Source of the DNA: Desulfopila inferna
GTDB lineage: Bacteria > Desulfobacterota > Desulfobulbia > Desulfobulbales > Desulfocapsaceae
Length of the DNA stretch: 64,000 bases
Direction of reading: 5' to 3'
NCBI RefSeq assembly: GCF_016919005.1
Contig: NZ_JAFFQE010000004.1
Span: forward strand, 186,001-250,000
Below are positions 23,215-30,423 of this stretch, one piece after another. The notes below the pieces were generated by a model. That model did not search any database. It saw only the letters and a program-made list of their open reading frames with translations, and had not been told where the DNA came from. A program made the position numbers and the translations under genes. The first letter of the stretch is position 1. Each line of letters opens with the position of its first letter.

Positions 23215-25421
23215 AAACGCTTGTGTAGTATGGGATCGAGAAAGCGGATGCTGTATTTGGTTCCCATTTCACGTTCCATTGTCAGTTCGCCCTTGAGCTG
23301 CATTTTTACCAGACCGGCGATGATAATGCCAGTGCCAAAGGTTGATGACCGCATAATATCAAAATCCTCCGGCAGTCCAATTCCGTCATCGGCCAAAGTT
23401 AGAAGCAGCTGGTTGTCTGCACACCTTTTGACGGCAAGGGATATAGTCCCTTTTCGACCTTCCGGGAAGGCATGCCTGATGGAGTTGGTAATGATCTCAT
23501 TGGTCACCAGGCCGATGGGTACGGCGTGATCAATATCGATGGCTATGGGTTCGGTCTGCACATCGAGAGTTATCCTGCCGTCAATTACCATGGAGGACAA
23601 CAGAGACTTGGCGATATCATGAAGGTAGGAACCTGTGTCTATTTGGCTGATGCTGTTGGAGGAGTAGAGCTTTTCATGAACCAGTGCCATTGACCGGATA
23701 CGATTTTCCATCTCTCTGAAAATCTCACGCTGTTTCTCTTGCTCGATATCCTGGCGCTGCAGTGCGAGCATGGAGATGATAATAAGCATGTTGTTCTTGA
23801 TACGATGATGTATCTCCCGCAGCAGCACCTCCTTCTCCTGAAGCGATTTCTGCAACTCCTCGCCCTGCTCCTGCAGCTTATCTGAGACGATCTGGCGTTG
23901 CTCTATCTCGTCCTGCAATCTGATGACGGTTTTTTCCAGTTCCAGCTTCTGGTGGTTGACCTGCTCATTCCGTTTTGCCACCTCTTTTTCCAGATAGCTG
24001 GAGTACTTTTGCTGCTGCTTCTGGGCGGCGCGCAGCTGCATCACCATGGAGTTGAACGATGCTGCCAGAATACCCGGTTCATCCTTGGTGGTCACCGGAC
24101 ATTGTACCTCGAAATTGCCGGCCGCCACCTGCTCGGTTGCCTGAGAGAGTTTGCGCAGCGGGTTGATTAAGTGTGCAAGCAGTAGAAAGATGATGGCAAT
24201 GGCTATACTAAGAGTGACCAGCGAGAAGATCACGCTTTTAACGGCCATTGTTCGTATGGACTGACCGAGTTCGCGACGGCCTGAATTCACGGTTTGCAGC
24301 ATATCGCTTTCACGGACGACAACGCCGAAAATCCATCCCTGTTTCTGCATTTTGCTGGTGACGACATAATAGTTTTCGCCATCGAGCATTATTTTCTGTT
24401 GATGTTCAAGGCTGCCGGCCACAATCCCGGCAAGTCTTCGGACATTGTCATGGATCGAGTCATCGAGAAAGAGATTGAGTCGATCACTGGAGTAGAGATA
24501 TTCCGACGAGTCAGGCTCAATGCCGAAGAGCGGGTAGTACTTTTGGGGAAAGGCGATGATCTTGCTGTTTGCACCAAGGAGAAAGGAAAACAGAGGCCAA
24601 TTATCATCCTGGTGACTGTCGGTTGTAAGAATATCGTCGATGACGGCGGAAAGCGGTACATCGATACCTGTAATACCGCGAAATCGATCTTTGTCATCAT
24701 AGACCGGGGCGCTGGCGGTGAGCATGAAGCCTTCTATGACATCGTCTTTATAGATGTCTGTCCAGCGGACATCTCCGCTGCGGTCTTCAGCATGGCTGAA
24801 AATTGTCATCGGCTCGCCATCCCTCAGATCGAAAACAGATGGAGAAGGAATCTCCAGGGAAGCCTTTTTATATTTTTCCCTTGTTGTGCAATACTTACCT
24901 ATACCTGAAGCGGTAATCGTATGACTGGCAAGTGCTTCCGGGTTATCTTTGAGAGCTCTTTCAAACAGCGGAGCCATATGGCTTATGGCCCGCAACTCCT
25001 CCCGGATGACCGGTGAGATCTGTGATCCTCCCCAGTAGATTGTTGTCACCGGTGCGGCAAGATCGCTGATGAAATTGCCGGTAAGCGGAGAAGGCAAAAG
25101 ATGATCATGGTAGAGTGGATTGCCGGCATAAAGTTGAAGATTATTGTAAATGGCCGCCGCCTGGCTTCCCAGCATGGCTGCCGAGGAGGCAATCTGATCG
25201 AAATGCTTCTGGTGGAGTGCTGCCTTTTCCCGGGTAATTCTTTGCAAAGAAGAAAGCGTCTGCGATGTGATATGATCGCTGTGTAGTTCAAGAGCCTGGT
25301 CGCCGTAGTCGATCAGGGAGTGCAAAGCCGAATAGGTAAGAGGAACAACCGCCATGACTACAACTGCGGTAAGGAGGACAAATAATTTAACACCCAGGCT
25401 TTCTTTTATTATTCTCAACAT
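23211..25421 (-). CDS. Membrane sensor histidine kinase (dCache-HAMP-HisKA_2)
   Basis: 736 aa. TM1 at about 10-32; a periplasmic double-Cache-like sensor at about 40-375 (TASAPVYDDKDRFRGITGID); TM2 near 390-412; HAMP (NPLRKLSQATEQVAAGNFEV); a coiled coil at about 470-530; then the HisKA_2 phospho-acceptor motif LREIHHRIKNNMLIIISML with the His near residue 535, and a HATPase domain (NEIITNSIRHAFPEG, ADDGIGLPEDF, FGTGIIIAGLV). HisKA_2 kinases commonly act with stand-alone receiver or anti-anti-sigma outputs rather than DNA-binding regulators, in line with the REC protein that follows. The signal sensed is unknown. Confidence 0.93.
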   Translation of the reverse strand: MLRIIKESLGVKLFVLLTAVVVMAVVPLTYSALHSLIDYGDQALELHSDHITSQTLSSLQRITREKAALHQKHFDQIASSAAMLGSQAAAIYNNLQLYAGNPLYHDHLLPSPLTGNFISDLAAPVTTIYWGGSQISPVIREELRAISHMAPLFERALKDNPEALASHTITASGIGKYCTTREKYKKASLEIPSPSVFDLRDGEPMTIFSHAEDRSGDVRWTDIYKDDVIEGFMLTASAPVYDDKDRFRGITGIDVPLSAVIDDILTTDSHQDDNWPLFSFLLGANSKIIAFPQKYYPLFGIEPDSSEYLYSSDRLNLFLDDSIHDNVRRLAGIVAGSLEHQQKIMLDGENYYVVTSKMQKQGWIFGVVVRESDMLQTVNSGRRELGQSIRTMAVKSVIFSLVTLSIAIAIIFLLLAHLINPLRKLSQATEQVAAGNFEVQCPVTTKDEPGILAASFNSMVMQLRAAQKQQQKYSSYLEKEVAKRNEQVNHQKLELEKTVIRLQDEIEQRQIVSDKLQEQGEELQKSLQEKEVLLREIHHRIKNNMLIIISMLALQRQDIEQEKQREIFREMENRIRSMALVHEKLYSSNSISQIDTGSYLHDIAKSLLSSMVIDGRITLDVQTEPIAIDIDHAVPIGLVTNEIITNSIRHAFPEGRKGTISLAVKRCADNQLLLTLADDGIGLPEDFDIMRSSTFGTGIIIAGLVKMQLKGELTMEREMGTKYSIRFLDPILHKRL

Positions 25422-25564
25422 GCGATCGATAAAGGCAAATCGGCGGCTATATGAAGCAGCTGATCCGGAGTAAGGCTGAGGCAGCTATTTTACGGACTTA
25501 ATACTGATCTGAAAATCACCAATGTGATAACTCCTAACAACTTGTATGGACTAAGGGGTTGTCG

Positions 25565-25586
25565 TTGGCGGAGGAGCAGGGTTTCG
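25565..25586 (-). repeat. Copy of the tRNA-Ser 3' end (attachment-site remnant)
   Basis: These 22 nt match 27236-27257, the 3' end of tRNA-Ser(CGA) from the T arm to CCA plus one base, at 21 of 22 positions and in the same orientation. This is the footprint left by elements that integrate at tRNA 3' ends. Between the copies lie about 1.65 kb with one gene. Confidence 0.7.
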
Positions 25587-26102
25587 TCCGCTGGATTGAT
25601 CTATATATTACATTTAATCCCAGTCACTGAATGGCAGGTGAGCTGAATTACACGGGGTTTGATCTTTAGACCTGATATCGCTCTTTTCCATGGGTGATCT
25701 CTACCATAATTCTATCTTCGATTTCATTCAACAATGTTCTGCACGACCGATTGAAAATCAATGACTTGTCGGGGCCCAACACCATGGGAGGCACACACCC
25801 ATGGACGGCCACACAAGGGCCAAGGGGCCCTTTATATACATCACCTTCTTCAACTGGTATTTGCCCGGTTTCCTCGGTTACCGGTATTTCGTCCCAGCCC
25901 CCTTGCTATTCAGTGCGTCTTTGCAGTAATTCTTTGCACCGGTTGGTTGTGGTATGGTAAATGTTCGTTGTTTCAATAACTCGAAAAGGTGATTGAAAGA
26001 AAAAAAGGTATTGATGTTGGTGCTCAGGTGTAGAAAGTGCTATCTGTTATTAAACAATGTATTCATTCACAGTAATAGTTACTGTAAGAAGCGAAGGCGG
26101 CC
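25587..26102. other. Gene-free part of the tRNA-bounded segment
   Basis: No gene fits. Two hairpins stand close together: CCATGGG/CCCATGG (25782-25788 with 25798-25804) and AGGGCC-AAGG-GGCCCT followed by TTTAT (25816-25831). A 14-nt string ACCGATTGAAAATC at 25746-25759 recurs at 27182-27195 near the tRNA. The remaining 25422-25564, outside the segment, shows nothing. Confidence 0.4.
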
Positions 26103-27122
26103 ATGGCAAAATCACGAATTTTCGAATCGTTCTCTCTCAAAGGTGTAACATTTAAAAACCGTATCGCAATGGCTCCAATGTGCCAATACTCTGCGGGCAA
26201 TGATGGCCTGGTCAATGATTGGCATTTTATCCATTATGCTGCCAGAGCAATTGGTCAAGCCGGCCTTATCATTGTTGAAGCTACAGCTGTCGAATCCCGG
26301 GGGCGGATATCCAACAGGGATCTGGGGATTTGGAGTGATGCCGCGATCGAGCCGTTTAATAAACTGATCCGGCAGGTTAAAAAACATGGATGTAAAATTG
26401 GTATTCAGATAGCGCATGCCGGACGAAAGGCAACGATCGTTGACGAACCAATTGTGGCTCCAAGTGCGATACCGTTTAACGATACACTTCAGGTTCCAGT
26501 CGAATTAAGTACCTCTGAAATCGACAGTGTGATACATAACTTTGCCAGTTCTGCCAGGCGGGCAGTAGCGGCCGGTGTTGATTTTATCGAAATACACGCG
26601 GCTCACGGTTATTTGATTAATCAGTTTTTGTCACCTTTGACAAATGTGAGAAAAGACGAATTTGGAACAGATAAATCTCTGTTTCTGAAAATGATTCTGG
26701 AAGAAGTCGTGAAATCTATTCCCGATCAGATGCCTGTTTTTATACGCGTATCTGCAGAAGAATATATGGAAGGCGGTAATCATCCTGAGGATTTGTGCAG
26801 GCTTCTTGAGCCGGTGAAGCATTTCATCGATCTTGTGCACGTAAGTTCAGGTGGAGTTATTGAAAATGCGGCCGTGGAATCATATCCAGGGTATCAGCTG
26901 CACTTTGCCGATATTCTCCGGCAACAGTTAAAGCTGCCGGTTATGGCGGTTGGGATGCTGGAATCTCCAGCTTTTGCAGAAGAAGCATTACAGAATAATA
27001 AGGCCGATTTTATAGCACTTGGTCGTGAGTTTCTGCGCAATCCCTTTTGGCCGCTGCATGCAGCCAGCCATCTTAGTGAAGATATTGAGTGGCCGGAACA
27101 ATATGCAAGAGCGAAGTTGTAA
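26103..27122 (+). CDS. NADH:flavin oxidoreductase of the old yellow enzyme family (YqjM-like)
   Basis: 339 aa, TIM-barrel FMN enzyme that reduces activated C=C bonds such as enones. Thermophilic-like/YqjM signature residues are present: Cys27 and Tyr29 (MAPMCQYS) that tune the flavin and lid, and H165, H168, Y170 in EIHAAHGYLINQFLSP that bind substrate; the phosphate-binding end is ALGREFLRNPFWP. The ribosome site is weak (AAGGCGG). The gene is the sole cargo of a segment framed by tRNA-Ser and a copy of its 3' end, and its codons look more AT-rich than those of nearby genes, so it may have been acquired. Physiological substrate unknown. Confidence 0.9.
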   Translation: MAKSRIFESFSLKGVTFKNRIAMAPMCQYSAGNDGLVNDWHFIHYAARAIGQAGLIIVEATAVESRGRISNRDLGIWSDAAIEPFNKLIRQVKKHGCKIGIQIAHAGRKATIVDEPIVAPSAIPFNDTLQVPVELSTSEIDSVIHNFASSARRAVAAGVDFIEIHAAHGYLINQFLSPLTNVRKDEFGTDKSLFLKMILEEVVKSIPDQMPVFIRVSAEEYMEGGNHPEDLCRLLEPVKHFIDLVHVSSGGVIENAAVESYPGYQLHFADILRQQLKLPVMAVGMLESPAFAEEALQNNKADFIALGREFLRNPFWPLHAASHLSEDIEWPEQYARAKL

Positions 27123-27236
27123 AGTTGCAGGCGATCTCCACGATATCCGGGAGAAGCGATAGCAGCTTTTTTTGACTGAACACCGATTGAAAATCCACAA
27201 TGCAGAATCCACTAACTGGGATATTTCACCTTGTAT

Positions 27237-27326
27237 TGGCGGAGGAGCAGGGATTCGAACCCTGGGTGGAGTTGCCCCCACAACGGTTTTCGAGACCGTC
27301 CCGTTCAACCGCTCCGGCACTCCTCC
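27237..27326 (-). tRNA. tRNA-Ser(CGA)
   Basis: 90 nt with encoded CCA. Acceptor GGAGGAG/CTCCTCC, anticodon arm ACGGT-CTCGAAA-ACCGT with anticodon CGA (reads UCG), a long variable arm TGTGGGGGCAACTCCA typical of serine tRNAs, and T arm CAGGGTTCGAATCCCTG. Its 3' end is duplicated at 25565-25586. Confidence 0.97.
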
Positions 27327-27494
27327 TGTGGTTGTCATTCATACTGCAAGTTCATTTTTTTTCAAGCACAAAACTTTAAAAAAGAAGACATCCCTGCCGG
27401 TTGAGACGATTGGCACAAGAAAGATTTTCCTGGTCAGCAGCCGGAAAATCATCCTGGAATCTAATCCGGATGAAAAAGCGATAGTCGTAAATAA

Positions 27495-28325
27495 TTAAAC
27501 TTCAATCACCATCCCTGCACTTCCCTGAATAACCTCACAGCTAAGATGTGAAGCCAGATAGTTTACCGTCGCATCGCCACTGCAGTGGCAGGCTATGATT
27601 CGTCTGATATCAAAGTACTTCAGTTTTTTTACAGTCCTGTTCAACCTGGATTCGTCGGCATGAAGCAGATGCAAGCCACCTATTATCGTGTCGATCCGTT
27701 TCTCTCCTGTCAGCTTAACGATGTAGTCCAGGGTGTTGAGGAGGCCGGCATGGCAGCATCCCAGGCAAATGGTCAGTCCTTTTTTCCACTGAAGCCACAT
27801 GGCATTGTCATCACGGATAATATCGATTTCTTTTCCCTCTGGATCGAGAAAAAATTTTCCCCCGGTGTCTTCAAAGGTGCAGTTTCTGGGAATCGGACCG
27901 GTTATGCCGATCCCTTCATGCAGATCTGTTGGTCTGGTTAACCAGTGTACCCTGGTATCCGGGTGATGCATTAGCGCTTCCATGGCAGTGAGCGGCATTT
28001 TAATGATTTTGGCTGTACCGTCTCCCAGGCTGTAGCGCGGCTGAAATACCCCGGCGTGAAGATAAATTTCCAGGCTTTTATTGAGTTCGAGAAGATCTAC
28101 AACTCCACCGGTGTGGTCATAGTGGCCGTGGCTCAGTACCAGAATGGCCGTTTTGTCGAGTTCGATCCCTAGAGCTTTAGCGTTGGGCAGCAGGGCGGTA
28201 CTTTGGCCACTGTCGAGAAGAATGTTTCCTGTCGGGGTTTCCATGAACAAGGCAAAGCCGTGTTCACTTATAAGGCCGGTGTCGGCTCTATTGTCGACCA
28301 GGATTGTCAGGCGATATTTACTCAT
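27495..28325 (-). CDS. Metallo-beta-lactamase fold hydrolase
   Basis: 276 aa. Motif HxHxDH is intact (H66, H68, D70, H71 in LSHGHYDHTGG), with further ligands probably in CLGCCHAG and IIACHCSG. The overall pattern, including NILLDSGQS and IDTIIGGLHLLHA, follows the MBL group named after 7,8-dihydropterin-6-yl-methyl-(ribofuranosyl)aminobenzene 5'-phosphate synthase, whose members mostly have unknown substrates. The ATG at 28325 has GAGGACG 8 bases upstream; a GTG two codons earlier is less likely. Monocistronic as far as can be seen. Annotated to family only. Confidence 0.88.
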   Translation of the reverse strand: MSKYRLTILVDNRADTGLISEHGFALFMETPTGNILLDSGQSTALLPNAKALGIELDKTAILVLSHGHYDHTGGVVDLLELNKSLEIYLHAGVFQPRYSLGDGTAKIIKMPLTAMEALMHHPDTRVHWLTRPTDLHEGIGITGPIPRNCTFEDTGGKFFLDPEGKEIDIIRDDNAMWLQWKKGLTICLGCCHAGLLNTLDYIVKLTGEKRIDTIIGGLHLLHADESRLNRTVKKLKYFDIRRIIACHCSGDATVNYLASHLSCEVIQGSAGMVIEV

Positions 28326-28578
28326 TTTCACGTCCTCTAGTCATCGCGATAATTCATTTAGAACAAAGCGAAGTGTTCATATGCACGATATGAATCGTGC
28401 CACTTATCTAAAAAGAAGTCAATACTAATTTCAGGTAATGTTGAGACTTTTTCAGGATATTCAGATCGGCGGAGGAATGGCGGGATTTTTCCGCTGTGAA
28501 GAACCCAGTAGAGCTATTACTAAAAAAGCCGGTTTCATGCTGCCTGTATCGAAGATTTTATAAAACCCTGTTTCTATC
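28326..28578. other. Intergenic region upstream of the MBL-fold gene
   Basis: No gene. A segment GGCGGAGGAATGGCGGGATT (about 28469-28488) loosely resembles the tRNA-end copy at 25565 but aligns only with gaps. The remainder shows nothing. Confidence 0.3.
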
Positions 28579-28665
28579 CATTCCGGTCCCTGATAGGAGT
28601 CCGGGATAAGGGATTAATCCAGAAGCATCCAAATAGATGGATTCCGGATCAGGTCCGGAATGACG
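28579..28665. repeat. Degenerate palindromic repeat, CATTCCGG...CCGGAATG type
   Basis: Arm CATTCCGGTCCCTGAT (28579-28594) pairs with ATCAGGTCCGGAATG (28648-28662) apart from one base; the right half, from TGGATTCCGGATC to GGAATGACG (28638-28665), is shared with the element at 29831-29857. Members of this type are dispersed between genes in several Desulfobacterota. It lies on one side of the DDAH-like gene. Confidence 0.6.
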
Positions 28666-28887
28666 TAACTGATAAATACACCTTTAATATTAGGATGTTA
28701 CTCCGGAAAATCCACATAGAAAAACAAGAAATCGGGAAGCACTTTAAGAGCCGGCAGGCTCAGTCTACTGCCAAGGTATTTATACCTCAAGGGGGTAGGG
28801 TACTGAACAGAGTCCCGGCCGCTTGCGCCGGGATTCGAGACATGCCGGAAAGAAAAGAATCTCGAGCTGAATTAATGAGCAATTAAA

Positions 28888-29703
28888 TTAGAATTTGTTT
28901 GGCTTCCTGTTATGGAACCAGCGCAGGGACATGCAGGACAATCCGGCATCAATTTTTTCAATCTCTTCAGTCTTGACAGGCACAATTGCATAGCCGCTTC
29001 CGGCAAGCATGTCGATGGTTCGCTGATAGCCCGCACTTACCAGAACCGAATCGTTGATCCGGAGGGCGTTTGCGGCCGGTTCCTCGCCATCAGGGATCAC
29101 CATTTTGCGAAAACCATTAAAGAGATCCGATTGTGCCATACGCTGGGTGAGCAGAACCGTCTCTTCATCGAGCAGCGAGCATTCGGTTTTAAAATGCAGG
29201 ACTCCGGTAGGAGTGTGCACTACCTCACTCTTATAGCCCAGGGTTTTGAGGCAATCGATGAGCACAGCCGCTCCGGCGGGATCGGTACGTGCGGAAAGGC
29301 CGATAAGTACGGATTTCGGCGTCACCAGTATATCACCGCCATCGACATGACCGTTTTCCCGCAGTTCCAGCACAGTGTCGAAACAATCGTGTAAAACCGG
29401 TGAAAGTTCCTGTGCTTCGCCCTGTCTCGATGCTGCACCGGCATTCAACAGCACGGCCCCTTCGCTAAAAACCAGCGCCGGGTCTTCAACGAAGAGCGAA
29501 TCCGGAAACGCCTCGAGCCCAGGCAGCACGATGACATTGAGTCCGGCGGATTCGAGGGCGGCGACATAGGCCTGGTGTTCAGCTTGAACCGCCTCGTAGT
29601 CGGGATCGCCTCGTTCTTCAGCCCGCAGGCCACGGATCACGGATATTGAAGGTTTTCTGACTATTGCTGAATTGAAGTGATAACAAGGTGTGGGAGTCGG
29701 CAT
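28888..29703 (-). CDS. Dimethylarginine dimethylaminohydrolase-like (amidinotransferase fold)
   Basis: 271 aa, usual for DDAH. Guanidino-modifying pentein fold with the catalytic set present: D68 and E73 (FPDSLFVEDPALV), the substrate loop GHVDGGDIL (119-125), His170 (GVLHFKTECS) and nucleophile Cys257 (AGLSCMSLRW). DDAH hydrolyses methylated arginines to citrulline; bacterial relatives may act on arginine-like compounds, so the substrate is open. GGGG precedes the ATG closely. It is isolated and flanked on both sides by palindromic repeats (28579-28665 and 29796-29857), which suggests a mobile or recombining locus but does not prove it. Confidence 0.87.
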   Translation of the reverse strand: MPTPTPCYHFNSAIVRKPSISVIRGLRAEERGDPDYEAVQAEHQAYVAALESAGLNVIVLPGLEAFPDSLFVEDPALVFSEGAVLLNAGAASRQGEAQELSPVLHDCFDTVLELRENGHVDGGDILVTPKSVLIGLSARTDPAGAAVLIDCLKTLGYKSEVVHTPTGVLHFKTECSLLDEETVLLTQRMAQSDLFNGFRKMVIPDGEEPAANALRINDSVLVSAGYQRTIDMLAGSGYAIVPVKTEEIEKIDAGLSCMSLRWFHNRKPNKF

Positions 29704-29795
29704 GTGTCCCCTTTCTGCGGTTTAACCCGAACATTTCATGAAGCAATCCTATGCTGTGCGTGCTGGTATCGTAAAAACCACCGACGTGTTCTCTG

Positions 29796-29857
29796 CGTCA
29801 TTCCGGACTTGATCTATTTTTAAAACAGCTGGATTCCGGATCGAGTCCGGAATGACG
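29796..29857. repeat. Palindromic repeat GTCATTCCGGACTTGATC...
   Basis: The 19-nt arms (29796-29814 and 29839-29857) are inverted copies with one mismatch: CGTCATTCCGGACTTGATC against GATCGAGTCCGGAATGACG. The loop holds TGGATTCCG, repeated at 28638. It is intergenic and has no coding potential. Confidence 0.75.
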
Positions 29858-30423
29858 GATACTGAAACATATTGGAGGTTTTTACGAGCTTGTCGTGCAT
29901 AAATATAGAGTATTTTAATTAGTTTTCAATGAATTTCGGGGGATTTTTCATAGTAGAAAGTGATCTGGAAAAGCTATTTATTCATGATGTTGCAAAGAAG
30001 TTTAAATTGTTGGGGTTCGCTGCGCTCACCGCCAACCTACTCTTTCAAAATGCCTTTGGAGCAATCGGGTGTGCTGGTGCTGACGAAAGAAAGCCCAATG
30101 TTTTGCTGATCGTTGAAATGAACTTCGAAAGGTGAGCCTTCGCAGCAACGGTAGGCTCCTGCACCCCGACCCGGGCAGGTGGAATTAACAGAAATTGAGA
30201 GAATGAAGAGGTTGTATAATGAATGTTAGTGGATACGTTGAAAAAATCCTTTGAAAATCCCTAGAAAAAACAGGATAAAAAAGATAGGCTATAAAAAACG
30301 ATCACGGACATCGACATTTTTTCAAGCCTTGGAAGTAAATCCTATCCCATTTCATTGGTCGGCCGGTTCCGAACCGGATGGCAATACATAATTTTTATTG
30401 AAAATCGGGGAGAAGCGAGACAA
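29858..30423. other. Gene-free region before sucA with palindrome remnants
   Basis: A frame at 29929-30135 has no ribosome site and is not credible. Around 30008-30036 GTTGGGGTTCGCTGCGCTCA followed by CCGCCAAC forms an imperfect palindrome like the GTTGGGGTTCG...CCCCAAC repeats seen between genes in many Proteobacteria, and GAGCCT/AGGCTC (about 30137-30162) is another hairpin. The sucA promoter should lie here but I cannot place it. Confidence 0.4.

Noticed and set aside
28469-28488. Third copy of the tRNA-Ser 3' end
   Set aside because: Only GGCGGAGGA is contiguous; the rest needs gaps, so chance similarity is likely.
29929-30135. 68-aa + frame
   Set aside because: No ribosome site; it overlaps palindromic repeat remnants.
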